From Magnetominusculus dajiuhuensis (GTDB taxonomy: Bacteria > Nitrospirota > Thermodesulfovibrionia > Thermodesulfovibrionales > Magnetobacteriaceae): a stretch of DNA of 64,000 nt. Positions 26,228 through 34,312 of the stretch are shown one piece after another (the first letter of the stretch is position 1; the number at the start of each line of letters is the position of its first letter). Below the pieces are notes generated by a model that had not been told where the DNA came from, made no database searches, and saw nothing but the letters and a program-made list of their open reading frames with translations. The stretch is from positions 1 through 64,000 of the forward strand of contig NZ_JBJUSG010000006.1 in the NCBI RefSeq assembly GCF_046044395.1. Reading direction: 5' to 3'. Position numbers and translations under genes: made by a program.

Positions 26228-27335
26228 GGGGCAACTTGCCTCCTTGTTTTTTTGACTCATTGAGCTGATGGGGCTGATAGCCGCAAAACGGTTCCTCTTC
26301 CATATAATCGCCGCACATAGAATATGCCCTTGCGCGGCATCCTCCGCACACCTTAATAAACTCGCACCTGCCGCACCTGCCCTTGTAGCTCTTGAAATCC
26401 CTCAAGTCCTTAAAGAGAGTGGAATTTTCCCAAATGTCTTTAAACGGCTGCTCTTTTATATTACCCGCCGGTACGTGGAAATAACTGCACGGCAGCACCC
26501 GGCCATCAACGTCAATAAGGCATATAAGCTGCCCGGCTATGCAGCCCTTGCTGCCGCCGGTTGAGAATTTCAGCGTACGCTGCCTCATCTTTTCGCCGTC
26601 TTTCTTAGCGCGCTGTAAGACGATCCTGTAATAATGCGGGGCACATGTCGGCCTGACGAGCATGTCTGTCTCATTTTTTTCCATATCATAGTGCCAGTTG
26701 AGTATCTTTTCGTAGTCCTCCTTCGATATAAGCTCGTCCATGATGTCGTGGCCCCTGCCTGTGGGTACTATCATAAACATGTACCACGCCGTAGGGCCGA
26801 GGGATTTTACGAGTTCATAAACCGCGGGGATTGCCTCCTGATTTCTCTTCGTAAATGATGAGTTTATTATGAATTCTATACCTTGTTGTTTGAAAAGCCG
26901 CGCGGCGGCAAGCGTGCCGTCAAACGCCCCCTTGTGTTCTCTGAAATTATCGTGCATCTCTGCTGTAGGACCGTCAATGCTTAAAGAGACGATCTTAATG
27001 CCAGCGTCCTTTATTGCAGCGCAGACGGCGTCCGTCACCAGTGTCCCGTTTGTGGCAAGACACATGCGAAGCCCTTTAGAGACGCCGTATCTGGCAATAT
27101 CGAACACGTCTTTACGAATAAGCGGCTCCCCACCCGTGAGGACAATGACGGGACTAGCATAGCCCGATATGTCATCAAGGACGCGGCAGGCCTCATCAAA
27201 GGTAAAATCAGGGTGGCCGCTTACGGCTGCCTCGCTTGAAGAGCGGCAGTGCACACAGCGCAGGTTGCACCGTCGGGTTATCTCCCACGCTATCCACTTT
27301 GGTTCAAACTCCACTGACTGGCTCTGCCTCCTCAT
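26220..27335 (-). CDS. Radical SAM/SPASM enzyme, AhbC/AhbD/NirJ-like
   Basis: 371 aa. The radical SAM cluster motif is C23-x3-C27-x2-C30 (TRRCNLRCVHC), followed by the GGEP motif (VLTGGEPLIRKD). The C-terminal SPASM region has GCIAGQLICLIDVDGRVLPC and RCGRCEFIKVCGGCRA, which can hold one or two further 4Fe-4S clusters. It resembles enzymes of the siroheme-dependent heme/heme d1 routes (AhbC, AhbD, NirJ). Its overlap with hemE supports a tetrapyrrole role, but the exact reaction is inferred. It starts at ATG 27335 inside the hflX end, or at GTG 27311 after AGGAGG. Confidence 0.82.
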   Translation of the reverse strand: MRRQSQSVEFEPKWIAWEITRRCNLRCVHCRSSSEAAVSGHPDFTFDEACRVLDDISGYASPVIVLTGGEPLIRKDVFDIARYGVSKGLRMCLATNGTLVTDAVCAAIKDAGIKIVSLSIDGPTAEMHDNFREHKGAFDGTLAAARLFKQQGIEFIINSSFTKRNQEAIPAVYELVKSLGPTAWYMFMIVPTGRGHDIMDELISKEDYEKILNWHYDMEKNETDMLVRPTCAPHYYRIVLQRAKKDGEKMRQRTLKFSTGGSKGCIAGQLICLIDVDGRVLPCSYFHVPAGNIKEQPFKDIWENSTLFKDLRDFKSYKGRCGRCEFIKVCGGCRARAYSMCGDYMEEEPFCGYQPHQLNESKKQGGKLPHE

Positions 27336-28965
27336 GTAGATTATCAGGGTGTCTAAAGAACACCCGCTCTTTCAGGGCCTCAATGAGCGGCCCGAATGTG
27401 GCGGGATTAATTGCCGATATGCCAACCGCCCCGTATCTTGTTATAAAACCCTCTATCTCGTCCTCAGGGATTTTATCTGTTTTGTTGAACACAAGTAAAG
27501 TGGGTTTGTCGTCAATCATGAGGTCTTTCAATATATTTTCTACGGATTCGATATGCTGGTCAAATCTTGGGTTGGACGCGTCAACGAGATGCAGAAGGGT
27601 GTCGGCGTCCTCAAGCTCCTCAAGGGTGGCCTTAAACGCGGTGATGAGGTCGCGCGGCAGGTCCTTAATAAACCCCACGGTGTCGGTTATGATGACGTCC
27701 CGCTCCTGGGGGAATCGAAGCCTGCGCGTAGAGGTGTCCAAAGTGGCGAACATCTTATCCTCAACGAACGCGGCGCTTTCGGTGAGGTTGTTAAGCAGTG
27801 TGGATTTACCCGCGTTTGTGTAGCCGACGATAGAGACGATGGGCAGCGTACTACTGCTGCGGCGGGCGCGGCGCTGTACGCGTGCCTTTGAGAGTTTTAT
27901 GAGTTCTTTTTCAAGTATGTTTATTCTGTCTCTGACGCGGCGGCGGTCTATTTCGAGTTTCATCTCACCCGGGCCGCGTCCTCCTATGCCCCCTGTGAGG
28001 CGCGACATGGCGGTGCCTTTTCCTGTGAGGCGTGGGAGGCGGTATTTTAACTGGGCAAGCTCCACCTGCACCTTGCCGTCGCGGCTCATAGCGCGGCGCG
28101 CGAAGATATCAAGAATCAGAGCCGTTCTGTCAATGACCTTTATCTCGGTCAATTCAGCAACGGCCAGCGTCTGTGATGGCGAAAGATTTTCGTTGAACAC
28201 AAGAAGGCTTGCCCCTTTTCCCAGTGCGTCAATAATTAGTTCCCTGAGCCTTCCAGCGCCAAGCAGGTATCTGGGGTTTATGGTCTTGGGGCGTTGGATT
28301 ACCCTGTCAACGACGGCGATGCCGCTTGCGGCGCACAGCTCCTGAAGCTCATCAAGGGACTCTTCCATTTCGTGTTTCTGGCCCTGGGATACTGATATTA
28401 TAATGGCCTTTTCACCATTCGTGTCTGCCGCTTCCGGGCGCTGTCTGCCCATTTCCTCTTCAATAGCCCCGACATCGGCGAGGAAATCAATTGTATCGTT
28501 GTAGAAATTGGCGGCGGGGTTAATTTCATATGGCTTATCGCCTGTTTGGGCGGTCAGATGTGCGGCGTAAAACCTGTCGGGCAGGTTGTCCTTTACGCCA
28601 ATGGCGGCAATGTAGTCAAAGCGCAGGAGGGCGAGGTCGGTAAGGTCATCGTTGGTAAGCGGCTCGTTTTTCAGATGTGTATGGACAAATCTCAGGCCGC
28701 GCAGGTATTTCTTTCCAAGCGGGTAGCTGTGCTGAAGGTCTGGCAGGAATATGGAGTTGGAATCGCCTATGATGACATGGCTTATCGTGCCAGCGCGTGT
28801 GATAAGCACGCCAAGCTGCCTGTTAATCTCTGAGGACTGCTCTGTGAGATAGCGGGCAAGCTCCTGAGAGATAATCCGGGTTGGCTGAACTTTCCGGCGA
28901 TAAATCTTCTCAAGGCCAGAGACGGTCTTTTTACTGATGCCCTGCGTATTGCCATAAACCACCAC
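27304..28965 (-). CDS. hflX: HflX-type ribosome-associated GTPase with extended N-terminus
   Basis: 553 aa, about 125 longer than E. coli HflX. The extra ~185 N-terminal residues come before the GTP-binding N-domain. Then follow the glycine-rich loop GGIGGRGPGEMKLEIDRRR and the G domain: G1 VGYTNAGKSTLLN, G3 DTVGFIKDLP, G4 NKTD. HflX splits stalled or stressed ribosomes. The GTG start has a TAAAAT-like -10 ending 6 nt upstream (28972-28977, minus strand) but only a poor -35. It overlaps the radical SAM gene by 32 nt. Confidence 0.92.
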   Translation of the reverse strand: MVVYGNTQGISKKTVSGLEKIYRRKVQPTRIISQELARYLTEQSSEINRQLGVLITRAGTISHVIIGDSNSIFLPDLQHSYPLGKKYLRGLRFVHTHLKNEPLTNDDLTDLALLRFDYIAAIGVKDNLPDRFYAAHLTAQTGDKPYEINPAANFYNDTIDFLADVGAIEEEMGRQRPEAADTNGEKAIIISVSQGQKHEMEESLDELQELCAASGIAVVDRVIQRPKTINPRYLLGAGRLRELIIDALGKGASLLVFNENLSPSQTLAVAELTEIKVIDRTALILDIFARRAMSRDGKVQVELAQLKYRLPRLTGKGTAMSRLTGGIGGRGPGEMKLEIDRRRVRDRINILEKELIKLSKARVQRRARRSSSTLPIVSIVGYTNAGKSTLLNNLTESAAFVEDKMFATLDTSTRRLRFPQERDVIITDTVGFIKDLPRDLITAFKATLEELEDADTLLHLVDASNPRFDQHIESVENILKDLMIDDKPTLLVFNKTDKIPEDEIEGFITRYGAVGISAINPATFGPLIEALKERVFFRHPDNLHEEAEPVSGV

Positions 28966-29029
28966 AGAGGTATTTTACCACAACTACCATAGGATAAAGG
29001 GGTAGTTTCTTATGAATGTACAATAGCTT

Positions 29030-29058
29030 TTGACTTAGTTTGCAGCTTAGTTTATAAT
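29030..29058 (+). promoter_or_regulatory. Promoter of vapBC giving a predicted leaderless mRNA
   Basis: TTGACT (29030-29035), a 17-nt spacer, TATAAT (29053-29058), then only 6 nt before the ATG at 29065. No Shine-Dalgarno sequence precedes this ATG. Confidence 0.75.
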
Positions 29059-29064
29059 TTAAGT

Positions 29065-29295
29065 ATGAAGGTAAATATTCATGAGGCGGCGGCTCATTTA
29101 TCAAAGCTGATAAACAGGGTAAGTGGCGGCGAGGAGATAATAATAGCCAGAGCTGGTAAGCCTGTTGCCCGGCTTGTACCTGTTGGCAGCCGGCCTGTAG
29201 AGAGAATCCCTGGCACCGCTAAAGGTAAAATTATCCTGCATGAAGATTTCACCGCTCCATTAACCGACGACGTGATTGATTCCTTCTACAAATGA
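29065..29295 (+). CDS. vapB: Phd/YefM-type antitoxin (VapB partner)
   Basis: 76 aa. The Phd/YefM fold is seen in MKVNIHEAAAHLSKLINRVS, then GEEIIIARAGKPVARLVPV. The C-terminal tail (HEDFTAPLTDDVIDSF) is the part that wraps the toxin in this family. It overlaps the toxin gene by 4 nt (ATGA). The toxin is a PIN RNase, so this is a type II vapBC-like pair. The N-terminus should bind its own promoter. Confidence 0.9.
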   Translation: MKVNIHEAAAHLSKLINRVSGGEEIIIARAGKPVARLVPVGSRPVERIPGTAKGKIILHEDFTAPLTDDVIDSFYK

Positions 29296-29678
29296 GAGCC
29301 TTACTGGATACCCATACTTTTCTGTGGTGGATAACTGGGAGTGGGTTGCTATCAGGCAGGGCTGTGCGTTTTATTAGCGATGTCAGGAGTGAGCTATACC
29401 TTAGCGCTGTCAGCGTGCTGGAGATAGTAATAAAGACACAGGCAGGAAGGTTGTCTTTGCCAGAGACTCCAGAGATATTCATAGCAGATCAAATGGTTAT
29501 AAATTCTATACAGTGCTTGCCAATGAACATAAACCACGCCTTTCGTTTATACACCCTGCCTATGTACCACAGGGACCCATTTGACAGACTGCTTGTTGCC
29601 CAAGCGCAGTTTGAAGAATTACCAATAGTTACGAATGACCAATTTATTAAGCAATATGACGTCAAAATTATTTGGTAA
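29292..29678 (+). CDS. vapC: VapC-type PIN-domain ribonuclease toxin
   Basis: 128 aa. PIN acidic residues are in LLDTHTFLWW (Asp6), the SVLEIVIKTQ helix (Glu) and HRDPFDRLLVAQAQ (Asp), followed by IVTNDQFI with a last Asp. Such toxins cleave tRNA or rRNA when the antitoxin is lost. All catalytic residues appear intact, so the pair is probably functional. Confidence 0.93.
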   Translation: MRALLDTHTFLWWITGSGLLSGRAVRFISDVRSELYLSAVSVLEIVIKTQAGRLSLPETPEIFIADQMVINSIQCLPMNINHAFRLYTLPMYHRDPFDRLLVAQAQFEELPIVTNDQFIKQYDVKIIW

Positions 29679-29760
29679 ATCGTCAGTTAGCCCAACCATA
29701 TTTAGCCGCTCCCTTAGCTTTTTCCTGATGGCATATGAATAAGGCATAACGATTTTCCGG

Positions 29761-29787
29761 CTGTGACAATGATATAATATATCACAG
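29761..29787 (+). promoter_or_regulatory. Promoter and inverted-repeat operator of the relB-like gene
   Basis: CTGTGA (29761-29766) and TCACAG (29782-29787) form an inverted repeat around TATAAT (29773-29778), a typical layout for toxin-antitoxin autoregulation. CAGGAG (29785-29790) then lies 8 nt before the GTG start at 29799. Confidence 0.6.
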
Positions 29788-29798
29788 GAGATGATTAA

Positions 29799-29990
29799 GT
29801 GGAACAACGGCACAGACAATTTATAGTTGATGAGACGGGCAACAAAACAGCGGTAGTTTTGCCGTTGGAAGAGTATGAGGATCTCATCGGGGACATTCAT
29901 GACCTTGTAGTTATAGCCGAAAGAAAAGACGAACCGGCTATTGATTTCGATAAATTTAAAGAGAAATTGTTGTCCGATGGATTCATTTAG
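29799..29990 (+). CDS. RelB/Phd-like antitoxin, now without a complete toxin
   Basis: 63 aa from GTG. The stretch RQFIVDETGNKTAVVLPLEEYEDLI is typical of antitoxins paired with RelE/ParE toxins (beta-hairpin with the AVVLPLEEYE phrase). The acidic tail ends FKEKLLSDGFI. Ribosome site CAGGAG at 8 nt. The toxin that would follow survives only as fragments (29977-30097), so this is an orphan antitoxin. Confidence 0.75.
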   Translation: MEQRHRQFIVDETGNKTAVVLPLEEYEDLIGDIHDLVVIAERKDEPAIDFDKFKEKLLSDGFI

Positions 29991-30097
29991 AATTCAGTGG
30001 AAAAGTTCCTCTGAGCATGATATTAAGAGAATTGACAGGCGGTATTGCCTCAAGAAAAAATCTGCATGAAATAGTGGGCTTGACCGGTGCGCGGTGA
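29977..30097 (+). pseudogene. Remnant of a RelE-type toxin
   Basis: From ATG 29977, overlapping the antitoxin end, 30 residues (MDSFRIQWKSSSEHDIKRID, then RRYCLKKKSA) match the N-terminus of RelE/ParE toxins and stop at 30069. In the next frame 30062-30097 reads LHEIVGLTGAR, resembling the later LTGA-R block of these toxins. An internal deletion with frameshift explains both. The catalytic C-terminal strands are gone. Confidence 0.7.
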
Positions 30098-30145
30098 ATT
30101 AATTATTATTCAGATATGCTTGTTCATTAGCAGGAGGTAGATACT

Positions 30146-30478
30146 ATGGAAATAGACGTAAATATTGACGGCAAATCCCTATCAATTGATATAGAAAATC
30201 CATATAAGGCCGATTTGCCCAAAGTGGCAAAGGAAATTGATGATTTTGGCGGCCAGATGGGCATAGAATTATCAAACCTTGACATCAGGGGTCTCCTTGG
30301 GAGGATGATAAAGGGGGTTGCTGGCTGCGAACACGGCTGTCCGGCTGACGCAAAGAGCCTCGTGTACCACGGATACGGCAAGTTTAAGATGCGCTATGTG
30401 GATGGCGGGATATTGTCGGCCTATTGTGAGTTTCAGGACAAGAGGTCTTTAGAGCTGAAGGTTTTCCCGGGATTCTAG
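30146..30478 (+). CDS. Small conserved-looking protein of unknown function
   Basis: 110 aa with an excellent AGGAGG site 8 nt before the ATG, and coupled to the rRNA methyltransferase gene 2 nt downstream. No family was recognised. The start is acidic (MEIDVNIDGKSLSIDIENPY). The centre holds a Cys/His patch, CEHGCPADAKS, that could bind a metal. The end is beta-rich (YGKFKMRYVDGGILSAYCEF). There is no signal peptide or membrane segment, so it is probably cytoplasmic. Confidence 0.7.
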   Translation: MEIDVNIDGKSLSIDIENPYKADLPKVAKEIDDFGGQMGIELSNLDIRGLLGRMIKGVAGCEHGCPADAKSLVYHGYGKFKMRYVDGGILSAYCEFQDKRSLELKVFPGF

Positions 30479-30480
30479 GC

Positions 30481-31236
30481 GTGGCGGACTCCAAAATCGC
30501 CCGTGGTGGAGGCAACTGGATATATGGCCTTAATCCGGTTATAGAGGCCCTGCTCTCTGACAATGGCGGCGTGTCAGTTGTATGCGTCGGGAAAACCTGC
30601 AAGAGTATAGAAAAACTAAGCAGTTGCGCGGCCACAAAATCCGTGCCCGTAAATATTGTTGGCAAAGACTATTTTGACAGATTTGGAAACGTCTCCCATC
30701 AGGGCGTGTGCGCGTTAATAGAAAGGAGAAATTTACTGTCTATTGATGAGCTGATACGAAGGGCGCCACCTGAGCCTGTGTTTATCATCCTCGATGAGAT
30801 AGAGGACCCCGGGAATTTTGGTGCCATACTAAGGACGGCCGAGTGCGCCGGTGTGGATGGGGTAATCTTTCAGTTGCGGCGCAACGCGGGGATAACCGCT
30901 GTCGTTGAGAAGGCCTCGTGCGGGGCGGCGGGGCTTGTGCCTCTGTGTGTCATATCAAACATCAAAAATGCAATCCGGGCGCTGAAAGAACGAGACGTCC
31001 TGATTTGCGGGGCGGACTCAGAGACGGGCGTGTCTTTGTGGGAGGTTGATTTTACCTCATCAACGGCCTTTGTTCTTGGCTCCGAGGGGCGGGGGTTGAG
31101 AAGGACAGTCAGGGAACTTTGTGATACCGCCGTGAAAATCCCGCTGTACGGGAAAATAAAATCGCTGAATGTCTCCGTTGCCGCAGGGGTTCTATTGTTT
31201 GAGCGTAAGAGACAGGGGGAAATAAAAAAAAAATAA
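30481..31236 (+). CDS. rlmB: SpoU/TrmH-family 23S rRNA 2'-O-methyltransferase (RlmB-like)
   Basis: 251 aa from GTG. The N-terminal substrate-binding domain begins WIYGLNPVIEALL. The trefoil-knot SPOUT domain has the three motifs: ILDEIEDPGNFGAILRTAE (motif 1), FVLGSEGRGLRR (motif 2) and IPLYGKIKSLNVSVAAGVLLFE (motif 3). It methylates a ribose 2'-OH in 23S rRNA (G2251 in E. coli for RlmB). The exact nucleotide is not certain. Confidence 0.92.
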   Translation: MADSKIARGGGNWIYGLNPVIEALLSDNGGVSVVCVGKTCKSIEKLSSCAATKSVPVNIVGKDYFDRFGNVSHQGVCALIERRNLLSIDELIRRAPPEPVFIILDEIEDPGNFGAILRTAECAGVDGVIFQLRRNAGITAVVEKASCGAAGLVPLCVISNIKNAIRALKERDVLICGADSETGVSLWEVDFTSSTAFVLGSEGRGLRRTVRELCDTAVKIPLYGKIKSLNVSVAAGVLLFERKRQGEIKKK

Positions 31237-31263
31237 TCTACGGGGCGCGGCATTAATAAAACA

Positions 31264-31292
31264 TGTACAATTTTTTTTAAATATGTTATAAT
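31264..31292 (+). promoter_or_regulatory. Promoter of the two-component pair
   Basis: TGTACA (31264-31269), a 17-nt spacer, TATAAT (31287-31292). The response-regulator start lies 41 nt further on. Confidence 0.55.
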
Positions 31293-31333
31293 CACTCAAA
31301 GGTGGGTAACTACTCAAGGATGGTGAAAAGATT

Positions 31334-31975
31334 ATGATGGATGAAAACCAGATGGCCGGCAGGACAGAAACTTCCCACAATGTGCTTATCGTGGAAGACG
31401 ACACCGCGCTGCGAAAGCAGGTTTGCTTTGCCGTCGAAAAGTACTACACCGTTTACGAGGCGCAAAATCGGAAAGAGGCAATTCGCATTCTCAAAAACGC
31501 GGACATATCTGTGGCAATCCTTGATCTTGGGCTTCCTCCGGCGTCAAACGCGCCCGACGAGGGTCTGAAGATTATAGACTATATCATGGAGAACTCCGAG
31601 ACAAAAATACTTGTCCTTACAGGGCAGGACAGCGAGGACGTGACGGCGGCCTCAATAAGGCGCGGGGTTTTTGACTATATACCCAAGCCCGTCAACATGG
31701 AAAAAGTAATTTACGCCATTGAAAGGGCGGTTCTTTTCAGGGAATCCGAGCAAAGAATCGGAGAAGAGGGTGTAAAACAGATACACGTCAGCGCCAAACT
31801 TGGCGATGGCCTGCAGTCAATCAGAGAAGAGGCCGAGAGGAAACTAATCCGCAAGGTACTCCTTGAGAACAATTACAATATCTACAAGTCTGCCAAGATA
31901 ATAGGCATAAGGCGTGAGAATCTCTACTATTTCATCAAGAAATTCGGCTGGAAAATAATGAGGAATGCCGTTTAG
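31334..31975 (+). CDS. Response regulator with receiver and Fis-type HTH, lacking an AAA+ domain
   Basis: 213 aa. The receiver domain (about 15-135) has the acidic pair (VEDDTAL), phospho-acceptor Asp in VAILDLGLPP, Thr in VLTGQD and Lys in IPKPVN. A short linker leads to a Fis-like helix-turn-helix (about 165-213: RKLIRKVLLENNYNIYKSAK, then IIGIRRENLYYFIKKFG). This is the NtrC/PrsR plan without the central sigma54-ATPase domain, so it cannot activate sigma54 polymerase by the usual ATP-driven route. It may act like RegA/ActR-type regulators. It overlaps the kinase gene by 11 nt. Confidence 0.88.
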   Translation: MMDENQMAGRTETSHNVLIVEDDTALRKQVCFAVEKYYTVYEAQNRKEAIRILKNADISVAILDLGLPPASNAPDEGLKIIDYIMENSETKILVLTGQDSEDVTAASIRRGVFDYIPKPVNMEKVIYAIERAVLFRESEQRIGEEGVKQIHVSAKLGDGLQSIREEAERKLIRKVLLENNYNIYKSAKIIGIRRENLYYFIKKFGWKIMRNAV

Positions 31976-33044
31976 GGGAAACCCTGCCGTCTTCGTCTGT
32001 GCGGTAGCAGCCGCGTTTGCTGCTGCCGTGTGTGCGGTGTGTTATTTAAGGGCGATGAGGGCAAACAGATTCGCGAGTGTCATCCTTGAGCTGTCGGAAT
32101 TAAATGAGCGCGTGCAGTATGATGTGGCCATGTTCTTGTCAGAGATTCCCGCTTATCTTGAAAAAATTCGGGTCAGTGACTTCGCCTACAGCGTCTGCCA
32201 CGGGGGGACAAGTTTTAAGAAAGAACTGTCAGGCGATGGCGTCTCTATCGTCAAAGCCTGTGACGACGGTGACGTAAGGGTATCCTTTACGCTGGTGCCG
32301 CCCGCGGTAGCCCTAAAGACACTCTACACATTAGTGCTGGAGCATATTGTTTTGATTATCAGGCAGGATATGCTTATGAAAATCAGGACGCTTAATGACG
32401 CCTTCACAAACGTCTTAAAGGTTCAGGTCTTCGTGCAGCATGACATCAAGAACATCGCACAGTTTATCCAGACGTCTTACTATAATCTTCAAAACCTCAC
32501 GGACGAGGCCGATGAACTACGATATGTAAGGTATTTAAAGGACTCCTACGCCCCACTGATGTTAAAGGCGAATAAGATAATAAACACGCTGAATCTGAAG
32601 CCCTCTGATAAGCCGCCTGCTATGATGACAATCAAAATTGAGGATGTGCTGCAACAGTTGGTAAGCCTGTACCATTTACCATGTGAAGTCAGGGGGAAAG
32701 GCTCTGTTTACGCCAACGAGGGGACGATTTTTTTGATCTTCGACAATTTAGTAAAAAACATGTATGATAAATACCTTGAAGAGGAGTTGGAATTATTGAT
32801 AGAGATAGCTGACGAGCCTGACAAGATAAAGGTTTCAGCCTTTGACTCTGGCAGCCCTATTGCGGATATTGAAAGGATATTTGAGCCGTTTTATTCCACA
32901 AAGTCCGGGGGCAGTGGCGTCGGGCTGTTTCAGGTCAGGGCGCATGTCAACAAACTCGGAGGCACGGTAACCGCGCGAAACATTGAAAAGGGCGTCATAT
33001 TCGACATAACCCTGCCTAAGAGTTCCCCCGCCCCTGATGGGTAA
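31965..33044 (+). CDS. Membrane-anchored sensor histidine kinase, PrsK-like
   Basis: 359 aa. One N-terminal membrane helix (about 9-30, FVCAVAAAFAAAVCAVCYL) is followed by a cytoplasmic region of unclear fold. A phospho-acceptor helix with H159 in FVQHDIKNIAQF (H-D-x-K-N form, as in PrsK-type kinases) and an ATPase domain (N-box FDNLVKNMYDK, G1 DSGSP, G2 SGGSGVGLFQVRAHV) complete it. The partner is the overlapping response regulator. No periplasmic sensor domain is present, so the signal is likely cytoplasmic or membrane-borne. Confidence 0.88.
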   Translation: MPFRGNPAVFVCAVAAAFAAAVCAVCYLRAMRANRFASVILELSELNERVQYDVAMFLSEIPAYLEKIRVSDFAYSVCHGGTSFKKELSGDGVSIVKACDDGDVRVSFTLVPPAVALKTLYTLVLEHIVLIIRQDMLMKIRTLNDAFTNVLKVQVFVQHDIKNIAQFIQTSYYNLQNLTDEADELRYVRYLKDSYAPLMLKANKIINTLNLKPSDKPPAMMTIKIEDVLQQLVSLYHLPCEVRGKGSVYANEGTIFLIFDNLVKNMYDKYLEEELELLIEIADEPDKIKVSAFDSGSPIADIERIFEPFYSTKSGGSGVGLFQVRAHVNKLGGTVTARNIEKGVIFDITLPKSSPAPDG

Positions 33045-33071
33045 TTATCTGATGATGAGAGTTGCAGCCAG

Positions 33072-33278
33072 CTAACACGTACTGCATGAGCTTTTGTGGC
33101 AACCGCCGCAGTCACCTCCGCTGTGGACATGCTTGTCAGTTCCCGACACTCCAAACAGTGACATCTTCTTCTTTACGTCCTTTGAGCCGCATTTCTCGCA
33201 CTGCACCACCGTGTTTTTACTAACTATCTGCTCAAAATCGCAGTCACATTTACTACATTTATATTCAAAAATCGGCAT
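33072..33278 (-). CDS. FmdB-family zinc-ribbon regulatory protein
   Basis: 68 aa. The N-terminal FmdB ribbon reads MPIFEYKCSKCDCDFEQI with a second pair VQCEKCGSKDV. The tail is Gly/His/Cys-rich (HSGGDCGGCHKSSCSTC) and may bind more metal. Members of this family are named after a formamidase-region regulator; their function is poorly known. AGGAGG lies 7 nt before the ATG. Confidence 0.9.
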   Translation of the reverse strand: MPIFEYKCSKCDCDFEQIVSKNTVVQCEKCGSKDVKKKMSLFGVSGTDKHVHSGGDCGGCHKSSCSTC

Positions 33279-33315
33279 AATCAGTCCTCCTCAGATGTCT
33301 ATTTAATAAATAAGT

Positions 33316-34302
33316 TCAGGAAAGTTTCATTGCCTCTCTTATATCCACCATCGTCTTTTCGGCCTCTGCCGCGGCGCGCTTGTTCCCCTCATTTAGAATA
33401 TCGTCAAGCATGGATGGGTTGTTAATCAGCTCATGCCGTTTGTTCCACAGCGGTTCAAGCTCTTTGAGGATATTATTAATTAGAATTCGTTTACAGTCAA
33501 TGCAACCTATCCCTGCGGTCTTACAGGCAGCCGCAACACGCCCTATTTCCTCGGCGGACGAAAATATCTTATGCAGCGCATAAACTGGGCAGAGTTCCGG
33601 GTCGCCTTTGTCCGTTCTTCGCTTTCTCGCCGGGTCGGTCATCATTGTCCTGATCTTTTTTTCAATTAACTCCGGCGTGTCGCTCAGATATACGGCATTG
33701 TCGTAGCTCTTTGACATCTTTCTTCCATCAAGTCCAGCCACTTTCGGCGATTCTGTAAGCAGTGCCTCAGGCTCAATCAGTATCCCCTTGCCGTATAGAA
33801 ATTCAAAACGCCTCGCCAGCTCGCGCGTCAGCTCAAGGTGCGGGATTTGGTCAACCCCGACGGGGACATACCGCGCCCGGTAAATCAATATATCGGCGGC
33901 CTGAAGCACGGGATAGCCAAGAAACCCGTATGTGTTTAAGTCCTTGTCTTTTATCTCGGTCTGCTTTTCTTTATACGTCGGCACGCGCTCAAGCCATCCA
34001 AGCGGGGTTATCATACTTAATAAAAGATGCAATTCGGCGTGCTGCTTCACCACGGATTGCAAAAATATCGTGCATTTCGACGGGTCAAGCCCTGCCGCGA
34101 TAAAATTAATGAGCATATCTCGTTTGTAGTCCGCTATCGGCGCGGGATTGGCGTAATTGCTCGTAAGGGCGTGCCAGTCAACTATGCAGTAGAAGCAGTC
34201 ATATATGTCCTGCGCCCGCACCCAGTTTTTAAGCGCCCCGGCGAAATTTCCCAGATGCAGATACCCGCTTGGCTGCATCCCGCTTAACACCCTGTCTTTC
34301 AT
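33316..34302 (-). CDS. trpS: Tryptophanyl-tRNA synthetase
   Basis: 328 aa, class I. The HIGH-type motif is SGYLHLGNFAGA and the KMSKS motif is GRKMSKSYDNA. The tryptophan-binding regions YGFLGYPVLQAADILIYRA and VPVGVDQIPHLELTREL are present. GAGGAG lies 8 nt before the ATG. It follows the M50 protease by 10 nt on the same strand. Confidence 0.97.
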   Translation of the reverse strand: MKDRVLSGMQPSGYLHLGNFAGALKNWVRAQDIYDCFYCIVDWHALTSNYANPAPIADYKRDMLINFIAAGLDPSKCTIFLQSVVKQHAELHLLLSMITPLGWLERVPTYKEKQTEIKDKDLNTYGFLGYPVLQAADILIYRARYVPVGVDQIPHLELTRELARRFEFLYGKGILIEPEALLTESPKVAGLDGRKMSKSYDNAVYLSDTPELIEKKIRTMMTDPARKRRTDKGDPELCPVYALHKIFSSAEEIGRVAAACKTAGIGCIDCKRILINNILKELEPLWNKRHELINNPSMLDDILNEGNKRAAAEAEKTMVDIREAMKLS

Positions 34303-34312
34303 ATAACACTCC

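Noticed and set aside
29619..29900. Minus-strand ORF across vapC and the relB-like gene
   Set aside because: It is antisense to two clear genes, and only the short stretch from 29701 to 29760 lies outside them. No ribosome site or domain.
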